Positions 9,323 through 22,213 are shown, numbered from the stretch's first letter. The stretch is DNA of 64,000 nucleotides from Lactuca virosa (GCA_928212115.1 CAKMRJ010005523.1:247380629-247444628), one strand, 5' to 3'. Program-made: numbers and translations. Notes: a model not told the origin generated them from the sequence alone.

Positions 9323-10428
9323 TTGTTTGGGTCTATCAAGACCGCTATCATCGAGCTGTTTGATGACTGTTACACTACACTTGCCCAGAATGCTACTGTC
9401 ATAGCCACCGCAGCTGTCACCACCGCAGGTGGCCGGGGAGGAGGTTCATTCCAGTACCGGGACTTTAGCTTCATGAAGCCCTCAGATTTCGACGGGGTAA
9501 CGAATCCGATTATGGATATGAGATGGATTTCAGATGTTTAGGGATGTTGCTTTACCTGCTGTTGCGCAGAGGACTGGAAGGTCTGGTGCGCTATGAAACT
9601 CCTTCGAATGGGTACAGAGGATTGGTGGAACCTGGTGAACAGTTCCTACAATTTGAGCAGAAGACTATTGTTTCTTGGGAGCAGTTCTCGGAGATGTTTC
9701 ACATGTGATATGTTCCTTTGGTGGAGTGGGAAAGGTTGGCACAAGACTATTTGGATTTGAGGCATATTACAGAATCGGTGATGGAGATCACCGAGATGTA
9801 TACCGAGAGGTCCTTGTTTTTTTCCTGAGTTTACTGCATCGGAGGAGTCTCAGATGACGTGATTCTTAAGTATGCTCAAGACTGAAATTCCACAGTTTGT
9901 GTCTACACAGTGTTACAACACCCTCGCCGAGCTCCAGGATGTTGCGAAAAGACGAGAAATCGAGATGGAGGTTCAGACAAGGGAGCAGTGGCTGACTCCG
10001 GTTCAATTCCAGCCTTCAGCGAAGCGGTTCAAGGCCACAAATTCACTTTCAGGAGGTTAGAGGGGCTACAATTGTGGTAGGTGCAGCAAGGTTCATGAGG
10101 GTACTTGTTGGTTTTCTTCTGGGTGCCGCAAGTGTGGTAGGGAGGGGCCACATTGCTATGGTTTTTTCGTCAACAGACCCCAAGACCGAGCGCCATGATT
10201 TGCTACTATTGTGATCAGGTTGGACATATGAAGGTCAACTGTCCCATGCTCACTGCGAGACCAGCGCAGGCACCCGCTCCAGCTACATTGAGGATAACAG
10301 ATGGACGAGATGATGAATCCAGTGACAAGGGGTCGAGAATTTCAGCTACGGGTCAAAGAGACTTGAGTTCTACCGGGTGGGACAAGAGTATACAGCCGGG
10401 GAGACTTGAGTTCTATTGTGATCATTAG
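9323..10428 (+). pseudogene. gag: Degenerate gag of element C
   Basis: Gag is the structural protein that packages retrotransposon RNA. Broken frames together show the Tekay-type layout. An N-terminal piece (about 9323-9541) contains FMKPSDFDG, normally the start of the substrate-like core. A middle piece (about 9590-9860) covers the capsid-like region. A segment with LQDVAKRREIEMEV lies at about 9870-10060. One CCHC zinc knuckle, CYYCDQVGHMKVNCP, is at about 10200-10245. There are several frameshifts and stops. No protease or reverse transcriptase follows, so the element was non-autonomous or lost pol entirely. Confidence 0.75.
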
Positions 10429-11642
10429 TTCTTGTGCCCACGTCGGTGATTGGACCCGAGTGTGTTCGAGAGATTATCAAGATTTTTACAGCCGGGGAGA
10501 ATCTAAGGTTGATCAGATTATGGTTAAGGGACAACCGCCTGTTGGACAATAAAATGGATGGTTGGTTAGGGTTAACTGAGGAAGCCAGTCATCAGGATCA
10601 TGTGAGAGTGTCTAAATTCTACGAATTGGCTCGTACTAATTCCTAGAATGATTTAGTCCATCGTAGTAAGGGGTAAAGCATTGTGTAAGGGTCAGGGCTT
10701 TTATGGTATTTGATAGATCGTAGCCCGGACATGGTGCGAGACTAAATTTCAGTGATAGCATTCTCTAGGGTGAAGCAAGCTTGTTGATCACATGTGCGAT
10801 ATGTTGGGTGAGATAGTCTAGTTTGGGTTGAATGGTTGTTGGAGTCATATTGACGGTTAGGTTTGGGCACCTTTATCGGTTCAACTCTCGGGTCGGAAGT
10901 CAATATTGTGTTCAAAGTTGGGTACTCAACATTAGAGAGCGGTCGGGGTTATCTTTCGGATATCAGTGGATAGTTCAGGTTGGATATAGTCGAGCAGTTT
11001 GGCTCGCAACGTTCTTAGAAATGAATTAGGGGGGGTCGACTAGAGAAGGCAGCTGAGGAAGTGTAATAAGGGTTCAAGCGGCTTGTGTACCATTGGTTTA
11101 TGCTGAGGAAAAAGTTAATTGGGTTCTTCAGATTAACAGAATGTCGTTTGAAAATCTTTATACTCTATGGTTTTGGTCGCGGGTCATCATGTCAGTGTGG
11201 TATGACAGCAGTATTGGCATAGTATCAGAGGGTAATCCAGACTTATGCTGTGGACTTTGCAGGGGTATTCTGGACATAATTTATGAACCTGGTGCTTATG
11301 GCAGTGCCTTTAAGGGAATCTTAAGGCTCTGTGATTAATTGGTTTGGACAGGGTGGTTAGCCGAAGTTGTGTTGGTGGATGTATAATCGTTCATTTCAGC
11401 CATAGTGGATGGATGTTTTTTTTTTGGCTAAGGGCAAGAAACTAGGGTTCGTTCTTTGTTAGGATTCGTGTTTCTGGCAAATTTCGAGTTTATACAACAA
11501 TATGGTAGTTTATTGGCGGTGCGGAGGTGATTCTCAAGATGTATCTAGAATTCAGAAAGTTCGGTCACGCCGGTTTGTCATGGGAAAAGGATGTAAAAAG
11601 GAATGATTTCAACGACGAAATCTAATTTAAGTAGGTGAGAAT
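10429..11642 (+). mobile_element. Non-coding 3' internal region of element C
   Basis: About 1.2 kb without recognisable domains replaces the roughly 3.5 kb of pol expected here. It ends with GACGAAATCTAATTTAAGTA and a weak polypurine stretch before the 3' LTR. Short blocks resemble the region at 1-1734, suggesting a shared ancestor that lost pol. Confidence 0.6.
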
Positions 11643-13181
11643 TGTAATACCTCGATTTGAAAATATTACATTTTTAACCCTTGGAGTGAGGTTTATTTGC
11701 AAAAAGGGTCCCATGTGGCAAATTAGGAAAAGGGTGTGCTTGCATGAGTACGCTAGGCGTACTCCAATAGTACGTTGGGTATACTCCAGCCAGGCCAAAC
11801 CCTAATTATTTAGGTTTTGTGCACTATATGTTCATCTTTATGGCTCAAGACCCATTCCCATCCTCAACCTCCACTTGTCATTTCATCCATCTACAACCCT
11901 AATCCACTTTGAGTGTGTTCTTGAGCTTTTGTGGGTACTTTTAGTAGTTAAGAAGGAAGGAGAAGAAGAGAAGATAACATTGGAAGAGTGAAGCACCTTA
12001 GATTCATAATCTCATCACCATTTGGCATTATTTTGAGGTAAAAAGATCTGAACTTGATGATGATTTGTTTAAGATCTTGTTAGCCTTGAATTTGTGAACA
12101 ATTTGGTCCCATTAGCTTGTCATTTTGAGTATGGATTACTCTAAGTCATTTGAGCTATCCTTATAGACATTTCAGAGTGTTTTTGTGCATAAAAATGTGA
12201 TCTTGAGTGTTGAATGAAACTCATAAATACGTTAGATGGTCTTATTGGGTTAAGAACTTAGGGTTTTGGGCATTAAGCACTTTATAGCCATGTAAAGTCA
12301 TAAAGTTGAAAACTTTGTGACTTAGAACATCATTTTGGGCTTGGATATGAGTTTTAAATGGGATGGATTAATAGATTAAGCTCTTAATGGAGTTTTGGGA
12401 TTAGGCAACATACGTTGGGCGTACCTGGAGGTACGTTGCGCGTACGCGGTCAACGCCCTGCTTTCTGGTCAACATCCGAGTATGATGGGCATACTCTCAT
12501 GGTACGTTGGGCATACTCTTGATCTAGGCTTTCTTGCTTGTTCCTTGTTTGGCTCTAGAGTAGGGTTACCTGTCCGGGTATCTATCTCACCTTTGAGTAC
12601 ATATAATTATGCATCCTTTGGGCTATTAGATATGCGTTCTGGTTACAGGATATTGTTGTGATATAGTGATCAGTTAGATCGACATTATAATCTATGACTG
12701 TTTGTTATCTGTTGACATATGTTGGTTGGGTTGAGGTGTCACTGCTTTGTGCTGTGAGCCAACAAACCCAGGAGCAATTCAGTCATAAGATGCGGGTCTA
12801 AAGAGCAATCCATACTTATGTTGTGGGCTCAGGAGCAAGCCTAAAATGAGCTGAGGGTCGAGAATGACATGCCAGACTCATGTTGTGGGCTCATGGGTAA
12901 TCTAGTCATTTTGCTTGTGGGCCCAACATTTGTTGTTATCTGGTTGTTGTGTGGTAATTTGGGGGAATTCACAAAGCTTTGGCTTACAGTTTCAATGTTG
13001 TGTTTTGGGTACTTTAGATGTTCGGCTAAGAGAAGGCGTGATCGTGCACATCCCTCAGAATTCATGTTTTGGGACACTCTGATTATGGATTATAACTTTT
13101 GGAAAACCTTTTTTGCAATTAAAAGTATTATTGGATTGGTTTTGGAAATGAAAATTGTATTCTTGTTTTTGGGATGCTACA
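11643..13181 (+). mobile_element. 3' LTR of gypsy element C (1539 bp)
   Basis: It begins TGTAATACC and ends GGGATGCTACA. Upstream palindromes of type GAGTACGCTAGGCGTACTC lie at about 11747-11790, ahead of a weak TATA (CACTATATG, about 11822). Compared with the 5' LTR it lacks about 380 bp at about 12515. The hairpin at 12973-12986 has lost its outer pair. Its right flank begins TAAGC. Confidence 0.8.
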
Positions 13182-13826
13182 TAAGCAACATGTGTGGTGC
13201 AACTATCCCGTGTGGAGAAGCAAGTCAATCGTGAGAAGAAAAAAATAGATATGTGTGATCAGAAGACAAGAACTTTGTGCACCTACAAGTGTGTTTTGGT
13301 GGCTTGAAGATAGAAAAGAAGATCTAAAATAACCTAGATCTGTGTGATCTATTGGTACTTTTCGATAAGAAAGAATCGAATTAGGAATGATGCTAGCAAC
13401 AAAAGGAGGATGATGTGACCGAAGTGGAGGTCAGGTGTACGCGAAACGTTGAGATGGTTCGAGGTGAAGGTTGTTGTGATGGGAACGTTGTCGTGGAAAG
13501 ACGAAGTGAACAAACATCGATTAAGGGGGTGACTATTGGGTTAATCGAGTTGTTCACTAGTCAGCGGGCACTAAAGGGTCCAGGGTAAAACGGACTTTTA
13601 ACCTTCTTGTTGGACTTTAGATTGTTGGAGTTTTTTGCTGCAAGTTTAACTTGAGAAAGACTTGGTATTTTGGTTGACTGGGTTATCAAGAAAGGTGAAC
13701 ATGGAGCTAAAAGGGAGGAGGACGTGGTCATATGCATCACGTGTTTTCTTGATTGCTTTAGTTATATATAGGAGTAATGTTAGTTTATTTTTTTTGTACT
13801 ATCATCTTAAATATAATGGTTTTAAC
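13182..13826. other. Unclassified 645-bp stretch
   Basis: I recognise no gene. A polypurine-like run ATTAAGGGGGTGA at about 13521-13533 could mark the 3' end of a decayed copia element, but I find no clear LTR end or domain. This segment is the left flank of solo LTR D1 and so may be the oldest sequence visible here. Confidence 0.3.
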
Positions 13827-13831
13827 AGTGG
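13827..13831 (+). repeat. Target-site duplication AGTGG, left copy
   Basis: AGTGG immediately before the TG of LTR D1. The same five bases follow D1 at 19492-19496 and also follow LTR D2 at 54745-54749. Confidence 0.85.
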
Positions 13832-13945
13832 TGTAATTCCTACGCTTCCCACTAGACATTAATGAAGATGATGAAGTGGTTAGGGTCAATAATTATAATA
13901 TTTTGAGGTTAATAAAATAGGGTTATTTGCTTATTACGATATATT

Positions 13946-14048
<103 letters not shown>

Positions 14049-14843
14049 TAGCCGTTTACCCGCGCCAAGCGACATGTGTGAATAGTTTTCTCAGTAATTA
14101 GTTTCTACAGATGATTGGTTCTTTTGCGCAAATAGTTACTACATCTAAAAAATTACCAATGAGAGTCTAGCAGAAACGAAATCAATAAGAATTAAAAATA
14201 AAATGTTGGGATTCTTTATAAATGTACATGAACACATGATTTATTGTGCAACACTTCTTTATACCCGCGCAATGCGACGGGACACAACTTTTAGGGGTGG
14301 GGGGAAACTTGTCTAAAACTTCCATATGTGCCTTTGATTTTTGATAACATGGTATCCCATTAATTATTAATATTACGATGGTTTGAACTTATAGGACAAA
14401 ATGAGGACATGACATATACTTTAATGACCAGCTACATCGAAAGTTCTTATACAATTTCTGAAATATAAAGTTATGTCACATTAATGGTCAAAATATGGCA
14501 TGGTCAATGTTGAATCAATATCTAAATTCTAACAAGTTATAATTATTTTGAAAAAATAATTGGAATGCAATAGATTCTCATAAAATATAGTTAATTACTA
14601 CTTGTTTTTGTTTTTTACAGACATTATGTTTTCGCATCATTTAATTTGTGTTTATCGTAAAAGGAAAAATATAAAAGGAATCTCAAGGGCTTTCTAAAAA
14701 AACACAAGTCTTGATTTCAATTTTGTACATCAATTAAAAAAAACATAAGAATGAAAATTGACTTGGAAGTTATAAAAAGAAAACCACAAGTGCGGTCAAG
14801 TAATAATCTCTCCAACCTCTTTTGCCAGTATTAATACATCATT

Positions 14844-15155
14844 TTAAGCCCCTGTAAAATGAAAATTTAAGTCACCAATACACCCTTTCTCAACTATCCT
14901 CAGTTGCCTTTCTTCAACTTGACTCCTTTTGAAGGTCATCACTGATGCATCATCGCACAAAAAGGGGAAAAAGTGTAGCCAAGTCCTTCTACCAGACATA
15001 GAAGATAATGAACTACAAAATTGTTCTTCCTCTTCCCCTCTCCCGACAAAAGAATAATAAAGATTAAACCAATAAAATGGAAATAAACAAATAAACAAAT
15101 AAACAAATAAACAAAAGCAAGTTGCTACTTCTTGCATTTTGTCCATATTCTGCAT
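14844..15155 (-). other. Possible captured exon fragment inside the Helitron
   Basis: A 103-codon frame on the minus strand ends near a splice-acceptor-like TTCATTTTACAG. The second half (MSGRRTWLHFFPF...) looks more protein-like than the low-complexity first half. I do not recognise a family. Helitrons often carry host gene pieces, so this is a candidate only. Confidence 0.2.
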
Positions 15156-16359
15156 GGTTAGATGCCAAACAGTACTCCTTCAAGTCCTTTTAAGTAAAGA
15201 AACAAAATGCTAGAAAATAATAACCTATTTTTTGGGTTTTTGTGTATCGAGTTCAACAAACAAAACATTTTTAATTTATTTTTGAATAGACGTCTATATA
15301 TGTATATCTAGACATTCCAAAAAAGAAAAAAAAAAGTCAATTTTCATTTTTCAGATGTGGGAAATATATAAAAAATAAAATAAAAAGCCAGCTAACACTA
15401 TCATTTCAAGTACAAAAAAATATCTGAAAAGCATTTCATAAAGAGTTAAAGATGGGCAAACTTGTGTGTTTTGAAGCTACAATGTGCACACGAAGAGGTA
15501 TGTTATGAAAGTAGGGACTATGTAGGGTAAAGTGATCATAACTGAGGGGGGAAATAAACTTATTTCATAATTATACCCAAATTTCACTACAAAAGCATAC
15601 TTGTGTCATCCTTTGTGCATATAAGGATCTTAAAGTCACTATACAGTACATACATAATTTTGTCAACAAGATGTACAAATAGTAATCAATCTGCTTTCTA
15701 AGAAAGATAATAATGGGCAAAAATATCAAATTATAAAAGATAACAGACAGAGGATTGAGATTCTTAAAACCAATAAAATTTATAATATTTTTTTCTTTAT
15801 TTGTTTGTTCCATGATGGAATGACACATCAGGGCCCCTGGTTACTTCAACATCAACAACACCGGCCAACTAAATCAACCTCAAATGGCTATCAAGCTTCT
15901 AAATACAAAATCAAAATGCAAAGACAACGAAATCAATGTCAAGTAATGATATTTCGACCTTTTATGAAACAAAATAGAAATGGTACTTGAGATTAGAATT
16001 ATGAAATTAAGGTCAAATGGTAAGGTTTTCGACATGGCCCTTCTTTGGATCCTAACAAATGACAAAAATCATGTAAACAAATGCAAAAAAGTCAAGACTT
16101 TTGTTTGGAAACACCTTTATTGTTCCATTAGCTTTGCTTCTCAACCTTCTTTTCATGCATCTCTACTTTTTCTTTTTGCATTTTTTCTACTCTGCATTCT
16201 CTATTTGATCTTCTAGCACATAAAAACCCATATAATCAATACTTTCATGCTTAAATTAATAGTCTTACCCCATCTTGATAATCAATACTCTATCAAACTA
16301 TATTAAAAAAAATAAAAACTTGAATAAATATATTCACATATTTTAATAGATCTTGTGGA

Positions 16360-16760
16360 AACCCTAGATGAAGGGTCGTCAGAGGCGGAAGGGTAGGATC
16401 TTGAGGGTTTTCTTAGGTGAAGGTGCGATGATTAGGGCTTTTCAGTGGTGGTGAAGTTTGGGTGTGGGAGACTATGAATGGTGGTTGCGGGTTGTAGAGA
16501 GGGACAAACAAAGAGAGATAATAACAAAAAAGAACTAAAAAAGATAACCATAGAGAGATGTACCAGAAAAATAGATGAATTCGGTGGTTGAAGGCGGCGC
16601 TTGGTGGATGAAAAGAAGAAGAGCGTCCATGGTGCGATATAGTGTGGTGATCGTGTTATGTTGTGATGGTCGTAGTGGTGGCCAGGGTTTTATAAAGAGA
16701 AATGAGATGGGTCGTGCTCGTGATGACGGACTGTGGTGCAATTGCGCCCCTTATGATCAC
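16360..16760 (-). other. Possible captured 5'-leader or first exon inside the Helitron
   Basis: On the minus strand this reads like a plant gene leader: repeated AAACCCT/CCCTAAT motifs, pyrimidine-rich stretches and an ATG at about 16631 opening a 31-codon frame beginning MDALLLFIHQAPPS. No family is recognised. Composition is the only support. Confidence 0.2.
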
Positions 16761-16988
16761 TTTATTTATAAATCTTCCTGTTTGTGCGGTAAATTAACCG
16801 TATCTCCTCTATTCATGGTATACAACCGAGATATGGGAAGGGTCAAAGTCGAGATAAATACTAATTCAAAAGCTTTTGATTTTGTGACTTTGTTGACGTG
16901 ATAAGATTTCAATGCATAAATTCATTGTACAAATCGCATTGAACTTTGTACCTCTTAAAATTCAGCATTTGAAGCTAAATGTTTATTA

Positions 16989-16991
<3 letters not shown>

Positions 16992-17060
<69 letters not shown>
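16992..17060. repeat. (AT)n microsatellite, right of Helitron
   Basis: Perfect AT run continuing the tract at 13949-14047. The LTR D sequence resumes at TGTGTGTTTATTGC. Confidence 0.9.
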
Positions 17061-17061
<1 letters not shown>

Positions 17062-17797
17062 GTGTTTATTGCTACATAATAAAATAGGGATAGAATTCAT
17101 GTCTAAATAGATTAAAAATTAGGACGAATAGCCTATGAGTGAGACGAAGTAGTCGTAATAAGGATTCCGGATGTATAAGGAGCGCTCAAAACGGACTTAT
17201 AACGGATGAATTATGACGCGTTGAAGTTTCACGTTCAAACCGGCACGTATACGATATCGTAAATATCAAATCGGAGTTAGGACGATTATTAGCCTTAGTA
17301 ATCTAAACAAAAGTCGTAGATATCGTAAAAGCGAATTCGTGTGTATAACTACCCTTTAAATCTGACATTAATATAGGAAGTTATGATTTTTCTAAAATTC
17401 GGCGTAACTGTATGTGCACTGATATTGAATTTTAGATTGGTAGATTAGCCAAAACAATCTAAATGAGAGTTGAAAATCTCGTTGTTAGTATTTCATCGAT
17501 ATAAAGACAGTCGAGATCGTACGTCAGATGATATAGTTATGAATTTTTAACGGACTTTAACAGTCTAAGCCTGTTAAAAATATAACTTTAAAAACAAAGT
17601 CAAAATTAGCCGAAGGAATCTAAAGAGAAGTTGTAGATCGGGTCGAGAGCTTTCCGTGGATATAAAGAACTTCGAAAACGGAGCTAGTATGAAGAAATTA
17701 TGCAATATTTAAAATTTGAAAAATTGGTACGCGTATAGCTTGTGCCTGAAGCTAGCCACATCGCCCCTGTGGAAAGCCACCACATGTCAGCAAGCCT

Positions 17798-17811
17798 GGG
17801 GGGGGGGGGGG
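17798..17811 (+). repeat. G14 homopolymer in LTR D1
   Basis: Fourteen G in a row where D2 has AGGGAG. This may be true slippage or an assembly error; such runs are hard to sequence. Confidence 0.8.
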
Positions 17812-17922
17812 CAACACCAGCCCTATGCATAGCGTTCATGGCCCTTGCACGACGTGCCTGGTCGATGACCAACCAATAAATAGCTCATTTGTGTTAAACC
17901 ATTCCTCACACTTCCAAATCTC

Positions 17923-17924
17923 TT

Positions 17925-18001
<77 letters not shown>
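17923..18001 (+). repeat. CT/CA microsatellite downstream of the D1 TATA box
   Basis: CT, CA and CT runs in succession, starting about 45 bp after the TATA-like box. D2 (53220-53281) and D3 (minus strand, about 29420-29440) have CT runs in the same place, so it is a family trait of the first exon. Confidence 0.9.
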
Positions 18002-18003
<2 letters not shown>

Positions 18004-18142
18004 TTCATATCCTTTGGTACAAATCTTTCCTTAGTAGTTAGAATATCATGGCAAGTTTAGAAGCCCCTAGGAGCCTGGCATCTAGTAGCTATTATCCCAG
18101 AATTCTGCCAGTGCAAATTTCCCGGTTTTCCCTAAAACCTCG

Positions 18143-19187
18143 GTAAGTTAAGCTATACTCTAGCCTTTTCAGTGTAACTTGTATTTATAGTCATAAGTCA
18201 TTATTATGAACCTATAAAGAATATTTATTAGTGATTCTAAGTCGTTATATTGATTAATCTACTTACAAGAGAGGTGTCTAGAATGGTCACGTTGGCTTGG
18301 TTGTGGGATTTCAGAAAAACTATATGTCGAAATGGTCCTGCCTCCCAATTGTCCTGCCTGTTTGATCCTTATAGAACTATCGGTATTCATGTGAATGATT
18401 CACAGGTCTAGACTACTTTCAGTCGTAAAATTATAGACTTAGACTTAGTGTTAATGATACTAAGGTCACGTCAAAGCAAAGGTCAGTAGTTAGAAGTGAA
18501 GCTCTGTCCGAATTTCGAGTCATTCAATTTATCAAGTGAGTGCATAGTTACTTTCATCTTACACATAGATATAAAGTATTTAAGATAATTACATGTTATA
18601 TGTGACTATTTTCTGTGTTCCTCATATCTATGTTAGATGAACGATTTATATATGTTTTGCTCGATTTTAAACTGTATATGTATTTTATTACCTATAAATA
18701 TGTTGGGTAAAGATGGGTAGATATAAGATGACATAGATGATGAGAGATGAAAGGTGATATAGATGATGAGAGATGAAAGATGCTATAGATGATTAGTGGC
18801 CTTGGCTTTAAAGATGATCCATTTGTCTAGCTGAGTATAGATAACGACCACAGACTATTCTAGAGAGTCCAATGGAATGCTAGCAGGCTCGCAACCTGTA
18901 GGTATTTTTAAACTAAGTGTTCACCAGGTGTACTACATCCCCCCCATTGTTGCCTTACTGACATATATTGTTATGGACTCGCCTAAGCATTATTTTCTAT
19001 CCCGAAGATGATCCTTAGGATATGTCCCTTGAAATTAGATGTTAGGGACAGAGAGTGAGGATAGATGGAAGGGGTAATCGGGTTGATGATTTGATAATAA
19101 TAAATAAAGATTTAATTATTGTGGGTTGAAAACCTTATCTGCTCACCAGACCCCCAAGCCTGACCCACTCAGTTTCTTATATTATAG
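18143..19187 (+). other. Putative leader intron inside LTR D1
   Basis: Donor CCTCG|GTAAGT, close to the plant consensus; branch-point-like CTGAC at about 19160; acceptor ATTATAG. Length is 1045 bp. The D2 copy (53424-54444) keeps the same donor with acceptor ATTACAG|G, and D3 has CCCG|GTAAGT on the minus strand. Confidence 0.5.
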
Positions 19188-19491
19188 CTAGTGGAACAAG
19201 AGCACATGTGTGATGATATGATGAGAGATTTATGGATGCCTATAGGCCAGTAGTTTAGATAAACCAGTGTAAGGCATGTATTATTTCATTTATCCTTATG
19301 TACTATATCGACAATGACATCCCAAGGTTTTTAATATAAATAAACTACTTTTCTTCGGAAATTTTTTGATAATATCATTATCATGTTATTAGGAACAAAT
19401 TCCATAATATTATTCTTTTAAGGATACTCTGATTTTAAAATAAGAATAAATAAATCGGTCTTTTTCTAGCCGTGAAATTGGGGATGTCACA

Positions 19492-19705
19492 AGTGGAGCT
19501 CCATAACTATTCTTTTTCTTTGCAAATTACATATACATACGTGAGTGTGTGATTGTGTGTGTTTTGTGGAGGACTGAACTAACAATGGCTACGCATATCT
19601 AATAGATCATTCTCACAACACAATTTTTTTTTGTCTATTTTTGTCCTCAATCGATCCCTCCCTTCTATTGATTTTGTTCCATCAATTGTCCCCCTCCATT
19701 CAAGT
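19492..19705 (+). repeat. Right flank of LTR D1, duplicated at 54745-54961
   Basis: AGTGGAGCTCCATAAC... is about 210 bp of unclassified DNA that also follows D2. It carries the AGTGG duplication at its left. Both copies end at the octamer TCAAGTAA (19700-19707 and 54954-54961), after which this copy changes into copia LTR sequence and the other continues to the hAT region. Confidence 0.85.
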
Positions 19706-20119
19706 AAATCTTTTATGTTTCAGAATTTTCAAAAACTTAGTATTATCTAGTCCTTAGAATGTTCTCTCGGTTTGTACTATGTCTCTCCTTTACTATTTAA
19801 GGAGTTGATGTTTCATCGTTTATATATGTGAAAATAGCAAGTAATCAGATTATTCTCTTCACATCAATTTTAAACTCTCTTGCAAGTCAAACTTCTTTCA
19901 CATACATTCTACTTGTTCTTAATTTGCCTTTACTTTGTTCATACTCATCTTACTTTACTTAGAATTTTTATCGAACACTTTGTTGAATATTATCTTCAAC
20001 TCTCGACTGGTTTACCAGACTTGACTGGACCAACTTATTAGAAGCAAACATTAATCTTAAAGGTTAATTCAAGGTTTGAGTTTTCAAACCTTGTCTGTGC
20101 ATTGAATATTGTTTTCACA
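19700..20119 (+). mobile_element. 5' LTR of the Sirevirus-like element (left end missing)
   Basis: It aligns with 33776-34194 from TCAAGTAAATCTTTTA to the terminal TTTTCACA. The 3' LTR has about 206 bp more at its start. The break falls at the octamer TCAAGTAA shared with the flanking DNA. Confidence 0.85.
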
Positions 20120-20121
20120 AT

Positions 20122-20133
20122 TGGTACCAGAGG
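20122..20133 (+). other. Primer-binding site of the Sirevirus-like element
   Basis: TGGTACCAGAGG, a diverged version of TGGTATCAGAGC, two bases after the LTR end. Confidence 0.7.
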
Positions 20134-20265
20134 TTGAATGGTTGTCCTTTGAATCCATAAGAACATATTATAGTTGATCTGAGAGTACCTTGGTATCTTA
20201 ATCATTTCTATGTTCAGGATAAAAGTTCTTCTATATACCGCTTCCGCTCTAATACTTTAACTTCA

Positions 20266-22213
20266 ATGGCTGCTCCTAATCAAACTCAACAAATGTATTC
20301 GATGCAAATAGAAAATAGCATGGGTTACCCTACTCGTGCCCCATTGCTACTTGTTGAAGAGTATGATCACTAGAAAGTTAGGATGGAAATTTTTTTACTT
20401 GGCAAGGAAAAAGGTGAAGAAATATGGAGGTCCGTGAAAGAAGGTCCTCATGTTCCGGTTAGACAAACGGTGAGAGATGTTTCTGCAACTCTCATGGGCC
20501 AAGAAGAACAATGTCCAACACCTCTTACTGCTGCAGACATCGAAAAGTTGCATGCTGAACAGATTGCATTTTCCAAGATGGTATTTGGTATTCCTCCCTC
20601 TCTTTGAGCACATTAAGTTGTGCAAATCTACAAAATAGATTTGGGAAACTCTTCATGACCTGTTCGAAGGGTCCAAGAATATGAAAGATAAACGTCTGAC
20701 GTCAGTTGTCAACGATTTTGATACCTTCACCACTACTCCAAGTGAATTCGTAGCCTTGGCTTCAAATAGGTACCAAATTGTTGTGAACAACATGACTGCA
20801 CACGATATAATCATAACTCCTCTTGAGTACAATCTTAATTTTATCAATAGCCTCAAAAAAGGTTGGGGAAACATCAAGTCATGTCTTTAGAGTAATGGAT
20901 CTCTTAAGAAGCAGAAGTTTTATAAACAATTTGACGAACTACAAGGCCACGAATCTAACGTTGCAAAAACGTTAAGAGAACTGCCAGAAGGTCCTGTTTC
21001 CTTGGTTAGTTGTGTTAACCCACTTATTCTGAAACCATCCGTGCCAGATCCCTTCGGAACTATCGCACCTGTTTCTCCTATTCAACCAACATTTCCTACT
21101 CCACCTATTCCGAACCATACAAAAAATCATGATCTTGATCCAGCTGAGTCAGAACTTCGCTTCCAACCGGAATTTGCATTATTGTCTATGAAATACAAGC
21201 GTCCATGGAATCCCAGACATAAACCTTATCAAAACTGTTTCCAAGCCCCTCACCAAAATAATCCTCAACCACTTTTTAAACCTTTAGAGAACCCACCTTC
21301 TTACAGACCCAATAGCTCCTCATCAATTCACCCCTCGGAATCCCATGGAATTCCAAAGTCAGACAAACCCAAGATAGTTTGTCATAAGTGTGGTCTTGGT
21401 AACCATTTTGCCAAAGACTGTTTGGTTGAAACCTCTCAGAAACCAAATGTTAAAGATTCTTCATACTATGCTTGTAGAGCTCAAGAGTTTGCAACAAGTG
21501 AAAAAGCTTTTGTTACTACTGTGTCAAGAGATGTTCAAGGGTACTGGTCTTTTGGAGATGAGGATGAAGTGCGAAGCTGGTGGTCATCAGGTACAGAAGG
21601 AGACGATGAAGATGTTGAGCCGAACTTTTGGTACATGGCAACCAATGATCCACCAGGCAGGAGCATAGTTCAACAAGTAAAATCTATGATCACTAAAAAT
21701 AATTTTGATTTATCTCTTTGTGGAACATATCTAACCCATATCCAATCAGATATGACCATCATCCATAAAGCTTATGTGTCTGCCATAGAAGTAAGTGAGA
21801 AGCTGGAGAGTGAACTGACTCGCCTTAGATTACGCTTTGAATATCGAAAACTTAAGATAGAATCATTAGAAAGAGAGTTTGTAATGTCACAAGATGAATG
21901 TATCATTTTAAAAGACAAATGTGAAATCACTTTTTATGAAAGGAATGTCTTAGTTTCTGATAACAAATGTCTTAATGCCAAAATTGATGCTTTACATCAT
22001 TCAATTGATATTATTGAAGCAAATGAAGGGATGACTCATAATTTTCGTCACCCATGGTCCAAAGCACCAGGCCTTGGAAGCGAGTTTCCGAAACCTGTTG
22101 TTCGTCCCTTGAAGGAGTTGCAAAATCTAACTTTTATGGGAGACATTCCGAACCGCAAACATTCGGATACCCCAGTCTCACCACTATCGCCCCTTCCTGA
22201 GACTTCAGACTAG
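20266..22213 (+). pseudogene. gag: Copia gag of the Sirevirus-like element
   Basis: Gag forms the virus-like particle. The start at 20266 (MAAPNQTQQM) opens the N-terminal region, with a stop after about 35 codons and further breaks near 20605. A second stretch from 20681 stays in one frame to 22213 with a single stop at 20888. It contains DFDTFTTTPSEFVALAS, a proline-rich segment, the CCHC knuckle CHKCGLGNHFAKDC (about 21380-21421) and a coiled-coil-like region (about 21790-22010). Length and order fit Sirevirus gag. Not functional as it stands. Confidence 0.75.

Noticed and set aside
17825..18034. Frame ending in a long Ser-Leu repeat
   Set aside because: It is the translated CT microsatellite of LTR D1.
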